Shown here: positions 52,483 through 62,546 of the stretch, piece by piece
How positions within the stretch are numbered: position 1 is the stretch's first letter
Layout of the letters: each line of letters begins with the position of its first letter
Assembly (NCBI GenBank): GCA_024641085.1
Contig: JAHEDT010000010.1
Span: forward strand, 1 to 64,000
Length of the DNA stretch: 64,000 nucleotides
Direction: 5' to 3'
Origin: Geobacteraceae bacterium
Lineage (GTDB): Bacteria > Desulfobacterota > Desulfuromonadia > Desulfuromonadales > BM103
Position numbers and translations under genes: made by a program
Notes under the pieces: generated by a model
Database searches by the model: none
What the model was told of the DNA's origin: nothing
What the model saw: only the letters and a program-made list of their open reading frames with translations

Positions 52483-53184
52483 ATGTCGTTGTTAGGGGGG
52501 AAACCGCCCGATACCAAGCAGGTAGGGGTATTGACCCGCAACCCGCAGTTCAAAAAACTCCTTGCCAGCATCCTGGCTGAATGGAAGTTCGTTACCGTTG
52601 ACGACCTGGCGGCCGCGAGGGTTGCGTTCGTTGAGCGCGGGCTGGAATTGCCGCCCCAGGTTGGCGAGGTGGTCTGGCTGACATCCATGCCGCCTGCCGA
52701 AGGAAGTTTCCTGGTGCCCCCGATCTCCCTGTCCCATCTCTACCACCTGCTCGAGGCCCAGTTCTTCTCGACTCCCCGCCGCCATATCCGGGTCGCCGTG
52801 GATCTGGCCATTAGCCTGGACATTGACGGCACCTGGCTGGAAGGCCGCCTGCTCTCTCTCTCCGGTCGCGGCGGCCGGATTGCCTGTCCGCATGAAATGC
52901 CGCGCGGCAGGTCGATGAATCTCCAGGTCACACTGGATGGCAGGGTGCAGTCCCTCGTGGCGGAGGTCATCTATTCCCTGCCCGCCGGGGATGCGCAGAT
53001 GAACTCGCAACCCCAGGTCGGCGTGCTGTTCAAGCCCTGTAGCGATCAGCAGTTCGAGGTGCTCCGGCAATTTATCGAAAAGACCTGTATCGTGCGCGCC
53101 TGCACCAGGGAGGGCATTACATTGCACGACCCCTGCCTGAGCTGGCTGGATGTGCCGGCCGAGTCCTGGACTGCCAGGCGCTGA
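52483..53184 (+). CDS. PilZ-domain protein with N-terminal receiver-like region
   Basis: About 233 residues from the ATG at 52483. The N-terminal half (1-95) looks like a degenerate receiver-type domain without the phosphoacceptor set; the C-terminal half is PilZ: RRHIRVAVD (arginine motif) and LSLSGRGGRIA. It probably binds c-di-GMP. It immediately follows the SpoIIE phosphatase, suggesting joint control of a surface or motility output. Its stop is 3 bases from the convergent regulator-DnaJ gene. Confidence 0.75.
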   Translation: MSLLGGKPPDTKQVGVLTRNPQFKKLLASILAEWKFVTVDDLAAARVAFVERGLELPPQVGEVVWLTSMPPAEGSFLVPPISLSHLYHLLEAQFFSTPRRHIRVAVDLAISLDIDGTWLEGRLLSLSGRGGRIACPHEMPRGRSMNLQVTLDGRVQSLVAEVIYSLPAGDAQMNSQPQVGVLFKPCSDQQFEVLRQFIEKTCIVRACTREGITLHDPCLSWLDVPAESWTARR

Positions 53185-53187
53185 CGC

Positions 53188-55098
53188 TCAGTTGAACATT
53201 TTGCCGAACAGCCCCTTCTTCTCCTTTTTGGCGGTTGCCTTGCGCATGTTCATCAAGCGCAGCTCACGTTGGGCATCGGTGCAATTCGGGTCACACTTGA
53301 TCGCCTGTTCGAAGCGGCGCTGCGCTTCCTTATGGTTCCCTTCGTCCCTGCTGAGATAGCCGAGATACAGATGGGCCAGGCTCAGTCTGGGATTCAATTC
53401 GATGGCCCGCACCAGGTCCCTGCGACTGCTGATGGCGGTCTCCGTGGCCAGCGGGTCGGCTTTGTAGGCTGACCATGCCCGGAACATCAGATACTCCGCT
53501 TCGTTGGGGTTGAACCCCAGTGCTTCAGTGAAGGCCTGCCGGGCGTCGGCGTATCTCCTGGTCCGGAAGAACGCTTTCCCCATCTGGAAAGCGTTTTCAG
53601 CCTGGAGAATCGTTTCCAGGTTGGTTGTCGTGCCGGTCGTCTTGCCCCTGCCGCTGCGATCACTGATATAGCGCGCCCTGGCCGAGGTGTCACTCAGGGT
53701 TTCGTGAGCATCGCTGATCCGCTGGAACAGCTTGTTAACCTTGTCTTGCAGATCGTGCAGACCGTCCTGTTCGAAAAAACGATCCGGGTGATATGTCTTG
53801 GCCAGGTTGTGATAAGACCTGCGGACCTGTTCCCGGGAATCGGATTCACTGACGCCCAGCAGAGTGAAAAAATCCTGTTCCATCATCCAGGCATAATCCT
53901 TGAGAAAGTTTTGCCGCCGAGAGTGACGATCTTCCACGTTGCCGCCGACCGGTTCGCCCGGTACCGCGGTCGGCTCACCATGCCCGATCAGAATGCCTGT
54001 GCTCAGGAGCGCGGCCAGCAGTGGTTCCGCCTCTTTGCGTGAGAGCGCATGGCGTTTGAGAATTTCGCGCAAAGTCGTCTGTCCCTGGCAACGATCCAGA
54101 ATCCGTTGCTCCATGGCCGTGAGCTGGATTTCCTGGAAACGATAGAGGGGATTTTCGGCCTGTTGCAGGTAGTGATCATAGTGCGGGTCGAGAATCTTCA
54201 ATAGCTGTTCGCGGCCGGCATGTTCACGCAAGCCCTGCAGGATCAGGTTGGCGGTCGACAGGTTGATGCTGGTCACGCCCTGTTTGAATTCGCGCGCCTG
54301 TATGAACCGGTAGCTGCCGTCCGACCAGGAAAAGATTTCGAGGAGCTTTTCCCGGGCCTGGCAGTGCAGGCCGTCGTCCAGCTGCTGTGGCGTGATCAAA
54401 CCCATCTCTATCAGCGCCGTGCCGTGCCGTTGGCCTTTCCCCCGGGCGACTTCGACCGAGCTTTTTAGCTCTGCTTCGTTGAGCTGTCCGTTGCGCAGGA
54501 GTATCTGGCCAAGAAATTCGTTAACCAGGTTGGACCGGACGAAAATCGGATAACCGTCACGGATGTAGACGACCTTCTTGACCCCGTGGTTCTCCAGGTG
54601 CAGCAGCCCGGTGGCGCGCAGGCTATAGAGGTTGTGCAGGATGCGTGGCAGACCGGTCTCGTTGAGTTGCCCGCCGATGCTCAGACGCTCGGCCCCGGGC
54701 GCTGCCTCCGGCCCTCCGATCAGGGTATCGATCTTCTCGTGCAGCGTTTGCAGCGGAAAGGGCTTGAGCAGGTAGTCCGTCGCCCCGTACTCGTCGCGGG
54801 CATCGTTGATGTGCTCGGTCTGTTTGTAAAAGGCGGTCATCATGATGACCGGCAGGTGCTTGGTCTTCGGCAGGGATTTCAGCTTGCGGCAAAGTTGCAA
54901 CCCGTTGGTGCCCGGCAGGAGGATGTCGAGCAGCGCCAGGTCGAAATGGTGCTTTTCCAGTTCCTGGAGAGCCTCTTCCGCCGCTGCGAAACTCTCGACT
55001 TCATAACCGCGCAGGCGCAGCGACTCGGTGATGAAGCGGCGGATGTTCGGATCGTCATCGACAATCAGGATATGTTTGCGGCCCCCCTCAGAACCCAT
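53188..55098 (-). CDS. response regulator - DUF4388 - DnaJ - TPR fusion protein
   Basis: About 636 residues from the ATG at 55098 (AGGAG about 10 bases upstream). Domains: a receiver (8-125) with VDDDPN, phosphoacceptor Asp58 and Lys112; a PatA-type DUF4388 region (138-290; GLPRILHNLYSLRATGLL, YPIFVRS); a helical region; a J-domain (409-480) with HPD at 437-439; and TPR repeats to the C-terminus (495-615). Receiver plus J-domain in one chain suggests phosphorylation-controlled recruitment of DnaK, an inference. It overlaps nothing and follows glnE by 1 base. Confidence 0.9.
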   Translation of the reverse strand: MGSEGGRKHILIVDDDPNIRRFITESLRLRGYEVESFAAAEEALQELEKHHFDLALLDILLPGTNGLQLCRKLKSLPKTKHLPVIMMTAFYKQTEHINDARDEYGATDYLLKPFPLQTLHEKIDTLIGGPEAAPGAERLSIGGQLNETGLPRILHNLYSLRATGLLHLENHGVKKVVYIRDGYPIFVRSNLVNEFLGQILLRNGQLNEAELKSSVEVARGKGQRHGTALIEMGLITPQQLDDGLHCQAREKLLEIFSWSDGSYRFIQAREFKQGVTSINLSTANLILQGLREHAGREQLLKILDPHYDHYLQQAENPLYRFQEIQLTAMEQRILDRCQGQTTLREILKRHALSRKEAEPLLAALLSTGILIGHGEPTAVPGEPVGGNVEDRHSRRQNFLKDYAWMMEQDFFTLLGVSESDSREQVRRSYHNLAKTYHPDRFFEQDGLHDLQDKVNKLFQRISDAHETLSDTSARARYISDRSGRGKTTGTTTNLETILQAENAFQMGKAFFRTRRYADARQAFTEALGFNPNEAEYLMFRAWSAYKADPLATETAISSRRDLVRAIELNPRLSLAHLYLGYLSRDEGNHKEAQRRFEQAIKCDPNCTDAQRELRLMNMRKATAKKEKKGLFGKMFN

Positions 55099-55099
55099 G

Positions 55100-58000
55100 T
55101 CACGCATTCTCCTTGCAATGCAGCACCCGTTCAAACACCTCTCGGATCGTCTGAGTCGTCCGGGCGTAATCTTCCAGGAAGCGTTTCTCAGGCCGCAAGG
55201 GAGCGCCAGGGTAGCCGAGGTGCCGGGCCAGTTTTGCCAGGTAGGCTGTATCGGCAGACAGCTCGTTGACCGACTGGTCGTGGACCAGGCGTAGCTTGTT
55301 TTCCAGACGGCGCAGGAACTTATAGCCGGCAACCAGGGTCTCATAGTCTTTTTCCGAAATCAAGCGCTCGCTCTGCAGGAGGCGCAGGGCGTCGACCGTG
55401 TTACGGCAACGCAGGGCGTGCCGGTCACGGCCATGCCGCAGCTGCAGGTACTGGGCAATGAATTCGACGTCGACCATGCCGCCGCGGCCGGTTTTGATGT
55501 TGAGATGCTGGGCGTCTTCCTTGCCGAGTTCCTTCTCCATGCGTTGTCGGAGGCGGCAGATCTCTTCGGCAAGGTTTTCAGGCAGCGGACGCTCGTAGAC
55601 GATTTCTGCTGTCAGGGCATCAAAGCTTGCGGCCAGTTCTGCCGAGCCGGCGACGACCCTGGCCTTGATCAGCGCCTGTCGCTCCCATGGTGCGGCGGAA
55701 CTCTTGTGGTATTCACGGTAGGCGGGCAGAGAAGAGACCAGCGGCCCCTGATTGCCGGACGGCCGCAACCGGGTGTCGATTTCGTAAACATAGCCTTCCT
55801 GGGTCATCAGGGTCAGTACCGAGATGACTCTCTGGGCGAGGCGGGCAAAGTACTGTTGATTGGTTTGCGGCCTGAATCGCCCCGGATCAGTTCCTTCGGC
55901 CGGCCCGGTCTCCCCTTCTCCTTCATAAATAAAGATGAGGTCCAGGTCGGAGTGATAGTTCAATTCCATTCCACCCAGCTTGCCCATGCCGACAATAACG
56001 AATGCCGCTTTATGAGATTCGCCGACATCATCCCGGCAGAAAGGCAGACCGTAACGTTCCAGAAGTTCCTCCCGGGCGATGGCCAAGGCATGCTGCAGGC
56101 AGACATCAGCGACCAGCGAGATCTGGAGGGTGGTCTGGCCCTGCGGCGTATGACCATGGATGTCGTTGAGGGCGATGCGCAGGAATTCCTCGTTGCGGAA
56201 GCGGCGCAGGGTATTGAGCTTGTCCTCGTAATATTCCGCATGACTCATCTGATCGCCCAGCTCGGTACTGAGATCCTGCGCTTCCTTGAGATTCAGGGCG
56301 TAGCTCGTTGCCACCAGTGAGTCGAGGACTTCCGGGTGCTGAATGAAGTTACGTGAAAGAAACTGACTGGTGGCAAAGAGTGAGACCAGGACCTTGATGA
56401 TCCCGGGATTCTCTGCAAGCAGGGCGTAGTAGGTGCCCCGTGCCCGGCGGCAGGCTTCGAGAAACTTTTCCATGTTCGCCAGGGCCATCGGCGGATCCGG
56501 GCTGTACATCACCTCCTGGAAGAGCAGCGGTGCGATCCGGTCCAGCAGGCGACGCGCCCGTTCGGTCAGGTACCCCCTGGTGCCGCCCTGGCGCAGGACC
56601 TTGAGGCTCTCGTAGGCAGCCTCCGGCGGGCGGAAGCCTTTTGCCTCGAGGATGTCCAGGCAGAGGTCGGGATCGGCGTTGGCGTCGAACAGGGTGGCGA
56701 CCTCGGGGCTGACCTGGGAGGGCAACTCTTCTTCGCTGGTATAGAAAAGGTCGCGGAAAATCGCGGTGACCTTGTCCCGGTGCTGCTTGAGGACCGTCAT
56801 GAACTCGTCCGCGTGCTTAAATCCGCAGCGCCTGGCCAGGGTGGCGAGCTCTTCCGGTCGGGTCGGCAGGTTGTGTGTCTGTTGCTCGTGGACCACCTGG
56901 ATGCGATGCTCGACGGTCCGCAGGAAGCGGTAGGCGGCACTCAGGTCGTCGCGCTCCTCGACGGTAATCAGGCCTTCGGCGCAGAGCACCTGCAGGGCGG
57001 CAAGGGAGTTGCGCTGCCGCAGCCGCGGGTTCTTGCCGGCGTTGATCAGCTGCAGGGCCTGAATAAAGAATTCAACCTCACGGATGCCGCCGTGCCCAAG
57101 TTTGAGATTCAGTTCGCCCTCTTTGACCCGGGTCAGACTCCTGTCGATCTTCTGCTTCATCACCTTGATATCGTCAATCATGGCGTAGTCGAGGTGGCGG
57201 CGGTAGATGAACGGCTGCAGGCGTTGCAGAAGCTGCCCGCCGAGTGCTTTCGAGCCGGCAACCGGCCGGGCCTTGAGCATTGCCGAACGCTCCCAGCTCT
57301 GCCCCCAGCCCTCGTAATACATTTCACCGGCGGCGATCGAGTTGGCCATCTCGCCGCTGTTTCCCTCCGGCCGCAGGCGCAGGTCGACCCGGAAGACGAA
57401 GCCGTCTTCGGTGGCCTGGCCGATGGCACGGGTGATGAGTCCCGACAGCTTGATGAAATACTGATGAAGGGAAATGCGGTTGCGCGGTCCGCGAATCGGG
57501 TCGGCAATCCCGGCCGTCTGGCCACGATCGGAGCTGTAGAAATAGATCAGGTCGATGTCGGAAGAGAAATTGAGTTCACAACCACCGAACTTGCCCATGC
57601 CGAGAATGGTGAACTCGGCCTGTTCTGCCAAGCAGCCTTCTTTGGCATCGAGCAGCGGGGCCCCGTATTCGGCCTGCAACTGCAGGCTGCAGACTTCGAA
57701 CGCTCTTTGCAGGGACGCCGCCGCCAGGGAAGAGAGCTCGGCGGTGACTTCCTCGAGCGCCGCCAGGCCGCACAGGTCCCGTCCGCCGATGCGCAGCATT
57801 TCACGGGCTTTGAAAATGCGCAGACCTTTTTTCAGCAGTGCAAAATCGGCATCATCCGCGACCTGTTGACGCAGCTCTGCGCACATCTGCGTCTCGCTTT
57901 TCGTGGTGTTGATCTGGCCCCCCAGGAACAGCTCCTCGCAAAAGTCTGTTCGGCGGAAGAGGACCCCGGCGAGAAAAGGCGAAGCGCCGAGAATCGTCAA

Positions 58001-58294
58001 TAACTGACTGGCGTGGGTCCGATCGTTGAGAACTGCCGACAGCCCTGGTTTGGCGGTCGTACCGCTCAAGCGTTCGAGATTGTTGAGCGCCAGATCGGGA
58101 TCTGCCGTCGACAAAGCCTGAAGGGCGAGTGCGGCAACCAACTGCGGGTCGCAGAGGAACTGCTGTAAAAGGACAAGGTTGGCCGCGGTTTTAGCCGGCT
58201 GGGCAAAACCTGCTCTGGCGGCGGTTGCCGCCAGGGGCTCTGCATCGCCGGTCATGAGCAGCTCATGCCATGTCTGGAGCTCAGTGAAGCTCAT
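55100..58294 (-). CDS. glnE: bifunctional glutamine synthetase adenylyltransferase/deadenylase
   Basis: 1064 residues, longer than the roughly 950 of E. coli. Two nucleotidyltransferase domains are visible, with NFSSDIDLIYFY in the N-terminal half and NYHSDLDLIFIY in the C-terminal half, each followed by a GlnD PII-uridylyltransferase-like helical region. It adenylylates and deadenylylates glutamine synthetase in response to PII and glutamine. It follows mtnA by 8 bases and precedes the regulator-DnaJ gene. Confidence 0.95.
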   Translation of the reverse strand: MSFTELQTWHELLMTGDAEPLAATAARAGFAQPAKTAANLVLLQQFLCDPQLVAALALQALSTADPDLALNNLERLSGTTAKPGLSAVLNDRTHASQLLTILGASPFLAGVLFRRTDFCEELFLGGQINTTKSETQMCAELRQQVADDADFALLKKGLRIFKAREMLRIGGRDLCGLAALEEVTAELSSLAAASLQRAFEVCSLQLQAEYGAPLLDAKEGCLAEQAEFTILGMGKFGGCELNFSSDIDLIYFYSSDRGQTAGIADPIRGPRNRISLHQYFIKLSGLITRAIGQATEDGFVFRVDLRLRPEGNSGEMANSIAAGEMYYEGWGQSWERSAMLKARPVAGSKALGGQLLQRLQPFIYRRHLDYAMIDDIKVMKQKIDRSLTRVKEGELNLKLGHGGIREVEFFIQALQLINAGKNPRLRQRNSLAALQVLCAEGLITVEERDDLSAAYRFLRTVEHRIQVVHEQQTHNLPTRPEELATLARRCGFKHADEFMTVLKQHRDKVTAIFRDLFYTSEEELPSQVSPEVATLFDANADPDLCLDILEAKGFRPPEAAYESLKVLRQGGTRGYLTERARRLLDRIAPLLFQEVMYSPDPPMALANMEKFLEACRRARGTYYALLAENPGIIKVLVSLFATSQFLSRNFIQHPEVLDSLVATSYALNLKEAQDLSTELGDQMSHAEYYEDKLNTLRRFRNEEFLRIALNDIHGHTPQGQTTLQISLVADVCLQHALAIAREELLERYGLPFCRDDVGESHKAAFVIVGMGKLGGMELNYHSDLDLIFIYEGEGETGPAEGTDPGRFRPQTNQQYFARLAQRVISVLTLMTQEGYVYEIDTRLRPSGNQGPLVSSLPAYREYHKSSAAPWERQALIKARVVAGSAELAASFDALTAEIVYERPLPENLAEEICRLRQRMEKELGKEDAQHLNIKTGRGGMVDVEFIAQYLQLRHGRDRHALRCRNTVDALRLLQSERLISEKDYETLVAGYKFLRRLENKLRLVHDQSVNELSADTAYLAKLARHLGYPGAPLRPEKRFLEDYARTTQTIREVFERVLHCKENA

Positions 58295-58302
58295 CGGGTC
58301 GG

Positions 58303-59379
58303 TTATCCGTCCTTTCGGACAAAAACGGCCAGCTGCTCGGTGTAGTTGCCCCTGGCGACACCATGTTGCGTGATGATGGCGCTGACCAGTCGTGCCGGGG
58401 TGACGTCAAAGGCCGGGTTGAACACGGCGATCCCCTCCGGGGCCAATTGCTGTTCGCCGAGATGGGTCACCTCACGGCTGTCGCGCTCTTCAATCGGAAT
58501 CTCTGACCCGTCGGCGGCCTGGAGGTCGATCGTCGAGGTCGGCGCCGCCACGTAAAAGGGGATGTTGTGCTCCCTGGCGAGCACCGCGACCGTATAGGTG
58601 CCGATCTTGTTGGCGACGTCGCCGTTGGCGGCGATGCGGTCGGCACCGACGACCACTGCGTCGATGGCGCCCTTGGACATCAGGTAGCCGGCCATGTTGT
58701 CGCAGATCAGGACCGTCTGGATATGGTCCTGCTGCAGTTCCCACGCAGTCAAACGGGAGCCTTGCAGGAAGGGGCGGGTCTCGTCAGCAAACACGGTGAC
58801 CTGTTTGCCGGCCGCCACTGCCGCGCGAACCACGCCCAGAGCCGTGCCGTAGCCGCCGGTAGCCAGGGCTCCGGCATTGCAATGGGTCAGGATGCGCACC
58901 TGGTCAGGCAACAGTGCTGCGCCATGTCGACCCATGCTCATGTTGATGCGGATGTCTTCCTCGTTGATCGCCATGGCCTCGTACTCGAGGCCGATCTTCA
59001 GGTTCCCGACCGGCTGGTCGGCATTGGCCCGCACCAGGCTTTTCATGCGCTCCAGAGCCCAGCAGAGGTTGACTGCCGTCGGCCGGGTTGCCGCGAGCAC
59101 CTCGCACACCTGCTCAAACCCGGTGACAAAATCGGCATATTGCTCAGCCTCGCTGGCCAGGGCGCCGAAATAAGCACCGTAGGCCGCGGTGACTCCGATC
59201 GCCGGTGCTCCGCGCACCACCATGCTGCGGATCGCTTCGGCGACCTCGCGGTAATCGGTGTACTCCAGCCAGACCTCTTCTGTGGGCAGCCGTCGCTGAT
59301 CGAGCAGGCGCAGAACGCCGTCGCTGTATTTGATCGGGCGGATGCCCGCCGCATTGGGGAAAAAATCGCAATTACTCAT
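58303..59379 (-). CDS. mtnA: S-methyl-5-thioribose-1-phosphate isomerase
   Basis: 358 residues. Catalytic Cys in LTHCNAGALATGGYGTALG and Asp in VGADRIAANGDVANKIG are as in MtnA; RGAPAIGVTAAYG is the sugar-phosphate loop. It isomerises MTR-1-P to MTRu-1-P in methionine salvage. Elsewhere in the family similar proteins are eIF2B-like, but these motifs support MtnA. AAGGG precedes the ATG. It lies 130 bases after gatB, with a small repeat in between. Confidence 0.93.
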   Translation of the reverse strand: MSNCDFFPNAAGIRPIKYSDGVLRLLDQRRLPTEEVWLEYTDYREVAEAIRSMVVRGAPAIGVTAAYGAYFGALASEAEQYADFVTGFEQVCEVLAATRPTAVNLCWALERMKSLVRANADQPVGNLKIGLEYEAMAINEEDIRINMSMGRHGAALLPDQVRILTHCNAGALATGGYGTALGVVRAAVAAGKQVTVFADETRPFLQGSRLTAWELQQDHIQTVLICDNMAGYLMSKGAIDAVVVGADRIAANGDVANKIGTYTVAVLAREHNIPFYVAAPTSTIDLQAADGSEIPIEERDSREVTHLGEQQLAPEGIAVFNPAFDVTPARLVSAIITQHGVARGNYTEQLAVFVRKDG

Positions 59380-59404
59380 GTTAAACCCTTCGGAATGATG
59401 GGCC

Positions 59405-59450
59405 CCCTGTATCCAGAATACAGAATACAGAAGGGAGAAGACAGAAGGAA
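59405..59450. repeat. intergenic repeat related to the 24.9 and 62.9 kb copies
   Basis: TCCAGAATACAGAATACAGA and the following AAGGGAGAAGACAGAAGG resemble the TCCAGAATTCAGTATCCAG core of the other copies. It lies between gatB and mtnA. Only the core motif is shared, so this is a weaker member. Confidence 0.45.
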
Positions 59451-59509
59451 AGCACTCTGCCGTGCAATGACGTATACTGCTCCAGCCTCCACCAGCCTCC
59501 AGCCGCCAG

Positions 59510-60958
59510 TCACCCGTGTAGTTTCTTCTTCAGGAGCTGGTTGACCATCCCCGGGTTGGCTTTGCCCTGGCTGGCCTGCATCACCTTGCCGACGAAAAAG
59601 CCGATCAGCTTGTCTTTCCCCGAGAGGTATTCGCTCACCTGCTCCGGATGAGCGGCAATCACCTGGTCGACCAGTCCTTCGATCTCTCCCGTATCGGTTA
59701 CCTGCTTGAGCCCCTGTGCCTCGATGATCCGGTCGGCGGGTTCGCCGTTTTGCCACATCTGCTCGAAGACTGTTTTGGCGATTTTGCCGGAGATCGTCTC
59801 GTCAGCAATCCGAGCCAGCAGGCCGCTGAGCATTTCAGGGGTCACAGGTGCGGAAGTAATGGCAGTATCGGTCTCCTTGAGCTTGCGGAGCACTTCACCC
59901 ATGACCCAGTTGGCACAGCTCTTGGCGTCTTTGGCGAGGGTGACACAGGCGTCGAAATAGTCAGCCAGCTTGCGATCGGCGGCGAGGACTTCGGCATCGT
60001 AGGTCGACAGGCCCAGTCCCTCAACGAAGCGGCGGCGCTTCGCCTCCGGCAGTTCGGGGAGGGTCGCCCGCACCTCCGCAATCCATTCCTGGCTGATCAC
60101 CAGCGGCACCAGGTCGGGATCGGGAAAGTAACGGTAGTCGTGGGCCTCCTCCTTGCCGCGCATGGAGCGGGTCATGCCGGTGTTGCTATCGAACAGGCGG
60201 GTCTCCTGGATGACCTTGCCGCCGCTTTCGATCAGGTCGATCTGGCGCTCCACCTCGTATTCGATGGCCTGCTTGATGAACCGGAACGAGTTGATGTTCT
60301 TCAACTCGGCACGGGTGCCAAACGCCTTCTGACCGTGGGGGCGGACCGAGACGTTGGCGTCGCAGCGAAAACTGCCTTCCTCGAGGTTGCCGTCGCAGAC
60401 ACCGAGATAAACCACGATCTGATGCAGTTTTTTCAGGTAGGCGATCGCTTGGTCGGCCGAGCGCATGTCCGGTTCCGAGACGATCTCCAGCAGGGGCGTG
60501 CAGGCCCGATTGAGGTCGACCAGGGAACTACCGGCGGTTTCCGGAGTCTCGCCGTGGATCAGCTTGCCGGCATCCTCTTCCATGTGGGCCCGGGTGATGC
60601 CGATGCGTTTGACCCCGCCATCTTCAAGGTCGATATCCAGCCAGCCGTGTTCACAGACCGGCAGCTCGAACTGGGAGATCTGGTAGCCTTTCGGCAGGTC
60701 AGGGTAGAAATAGTTCTTGCGGGCGAAGATCGAGCGCGGCGCAATCCGGCAGTTGGTCGCCAGTCCGGTCCTGATCGCAAACTCCACCGCCTTGCGGTTG
60801 AGAACCGGCAGGGCCCCTGGCAGGCCGAGGCAGACCGGGCAGGTCTGCGAATTGGGCGTCCGGCCGAACTCGGTGGAGCAGCCGCAGAATATCTTGGTCC
60901 TGGTGGTCAGCTGGACATGCACTTCCAGACCGATGACAGTTTCGTAATGTTCATTCAT
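59510..60958 (-). CDS. gatB: Asp/Glu-tRNA(Asn/Gln) amidotransferase subunit B
   Basis: 482 residues. The kinase-like GatB core has [19 protein letters not shown] with zinc-type cysteines, and [19 protein letters not shown]; the C-terminal YqeY-like tail (about 330-480) binds tRNA. It phosphorylates the misacylated Glu- or Asp-tRNA before amidation by GatA. It presumably serves tRNA-Gln or tRNA-Asn synthesis. AAGGG lies upstream of the ATG. It follows gatA by about 100 bases that contain an inverted repeat. Confidence 0.96.
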   Translation of the reverse strand: MNEHYETVIGLEVHVQLTTRTKIFCGCSTEFGRTPNSQTCPVCLGLPGALPVLNRKAVEFAIRTGLATNCRIAPRSIFARKNYFYPDLPKGYQISQFELPVCEHGWLDIDLEDGGVKRIGITRAHMEEDAGKLIHGETPETAGSSLVDLNRACTPLLEIVSEPDMRSADQAIAYLKKLHQIVVYLGVCDGNLEEGSFRCDANVSVRPHGQKAFGTRAELKNINSFRFIKQAIEYEVERQIDLIESGGKVIQETRLFDSNTGMTRSMRGKEEAHDYRYFPDPDLVPLVISQEWIAEVRATLPELPEAKRRRFVEGLGLSTYDAEVLAADRKLADYFDACVTLAKDAKSCANWVMGEVLRKLKETDTAITSAPVTPEMLSGLLARIADETISGKIAKTVFEQMWQNGEPADRIIEAQGLKQVTDTGEIEGLVDQVIAAHPEQVSEYLSGKDKLIGFFVGKVMQASQGKANPGMVNQLLKKKLHG

Positions 60959-60972
60959 AAATCAAAACCCTT

Positions 60973-61050
60973 GCCACCAAGACTCCAAGACGCAAAGTCG
61001 TTGTGATTCTGCTGTTAACGTCTTTGTCCGCTTGGTGTCTTGGTGCCTTT
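60973..61050. repeat. inverted repeat between gatA and gatB
   Basis: CCACCAAGACTCCAAGACGCAAAG (left) and the reverse complement of GCTTGGTGTCTTGGTGCC (right) match over about 30 bases with a few mismatches. CACCAAGACACCAAGACGCAAAG-type sequences recur in many bacterial genomes as intergenic repeats. In the gatAB mRNA it would form a long hairpin. Confidence 0.65.
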
Positions 61051-61057
61051 GCGGCGC

Positions 61058-62515
61058 TTAAAGTTGCGGTTTCCGTTGATGCCATGTTGTGGCCTGCTCG
61101 AAAGCATATGCCGTGCTGAGGATGGCTGCTTCGTCGAAAGGCTTGCCAATCAGCTGCAGGCCGATCGGCAGGCCGTCAGCCGAGAAGCCGCAGGGCAGGC
61201 TCATGGCGCAGGTGCCGGCCAGGTTGACCGGGATGGTGTAGATGTCCGAGAGGTACATCTGCAGCGGATCGTTGACCTTCTCGCCAAGGGCGAAGGCCGG
61301 GGTCGGCGCCACCGGGGTCAGCAGGACATCGACTTTTTCGAATGCGTCGAGAAAATCCTGGCGAATCAGCGTCCTGACTTTCTGCGCCTTGAGATAGTAA
61401 GCGTCGTAGTAGCCGGAAGAGAGCGCGTAGGTGCCGAGCATGATGCGGCGCTTGACTTCGGGGCCGAATCCGGCGGCCCGGCTCTGCATATACATGTCGA
61501 TCAGGTTCGCCGCCTGGTCGGCACGCAGGCCATAACGAACACCGTCATAGCGGGCCAGGTTGCTCGAGGCCTCGGCGGTGGCGATCAGGTAGTAGCAGGC
61601 AACCGCATAGGTGGTGTGCGGCAGACTGACGTCGATAATTTCGGCGCCGAGGTTGCGGCAGGTTGTCGTCGCCTGTTCGACGGCCCGGCGGACGTCATCA
61701 TCCAGGCCATCAATGAAATATTCCTGCGGCAGGCCGATGCGCAGACCCTTCAGGTCCCGGGTCAGCCCTGTCTGGTAGTCGGGGGCCGGTGTGTCGACCG
61801 ATGTCGAGTCTGCAGGGTCGTATCCGGCGATGGCCTGCAGCATGAGAGCACAGTCGCGCACGTCCCGGGTGATCGGGCCGACCTGGTCGAGAGAGGAGGC
61901 GTAGGCGACCACCCCGAAGCGGGAGACCCGACCGTAGGTCGGCTTCAAACCGACCACGCTGCAGTAAGCTGCCGGCTGTCGGATCGAACCGCCGGTATCC
62001 GTGCCCAGAGCCGCTGCCGCCTGACTGGCAGCGACACAGGCGGCGCTGCCGCCGGAAGAGCCCCCCGGAACATGGGAGAGCTCCCAGGGATTGCGAACCG
62101 CACCGAAGGCGCTGTTCTCGTTGGAACTCCCCATGGCGAACTCGTCCATGTTCAGTTTTCCGACGATGACTGCCTTCTGTGCCTTGATGCGGGCAATGGC
62201 CGTGGCGTCGTAGGGCGAGGTGTAATTGCCAAGTATGCGCGAGCCACAGGTGGTCAGCACACCGGCGGTATTGAAAATATCCTTTGCGGCAATCGGCAGG
62301 CCGGTCAGCGGCTTTGTCTCGCCCGCGGCCATAGCCCGGTCGGCGGCCTCTGCTTCAGCCTTCGCCGTCTCGGCGCAGACGGTAATAAAGCTGTTCAGTT
62401 TCGGGTTGGTTTCCGCAATACGCTCCAGGTAGGCAGTGGTCACTTCAACTGCCGAGAGCTCCCGGCGATCCAGCAGGTCCCGCAGTTCCGCCAGGGTCAG
62501 GTCGTAAATCGTCAT
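61058..62515 (-). CDS. gatA: Asp/Glu-tRNA(Asn/Gln) amidotransferase subunit A
   Basis: About 485 residues from the ATG at 62515. The amidase triad is visible: Lys78 (LPIAAKDIF), cis-Ser153 in PGGSSGGSA and nucleophile Ser177 in TGGSIRQPA, aligned with Staphylococcus GatA. It releases ammonia from glutamine for transfer by GatB. Order is gatC-gatA-gatB on the minus strand, 31 bases after gatC. Confidence 0.96.
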   Translation of the reverse strand: MTIYDLTLAELRDLLDRRELSAVEVTTAYLERIAETNPKLNSFITVCAETAKAEAEAADRAMAAGETKPLTGLPIAAKDIFNTAGVLTTCGSRILGNYTSPYDATAIARIKAQKAVIVGKLNMDEFAMGSSNENSAFGAVRNPWELSHVPGGSSGGSAACVAASQAAAALGTDTGGSIRQPAAYCSVVGLKPTYGRVSRFGVVAYASSLDQVGPITRDVRDCALMLQAIAGYDPADSTSVDTPAPDYQTGLTRDLKGLRIGLPQEYFIDGLDDDVRRAVEQATTTCRNLGAEIIDVSLPHTTYAVACYYLIATAEASSNLARYDGVRYGLRADQAANLIDMYMQSRAAGFGPEVKRRIMLGTYALSSGYYDAYYLKAQKVRTLIRQDFLDAFEKVDVLLTPVAPTPAFALGEKVNDPLQMYLSDIYTIPVNLAGTCAMSLPCGFSADGLPIGLQLIGKPFDEAAILSTAYAFEQATTWHQRKPQL

Positions 62516-62546
62516 GGTCGTCTGTCCATCAATGTTAGGTGAAAGT

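Noticed and set aside
60985-61000. GACGCAAAG resembling a c-di-GMP-I riboswitch core
   Set aside because: The rest of the GEMM consensus is missing, and the sequence is part of an inverted CACCAAGAC repeat.
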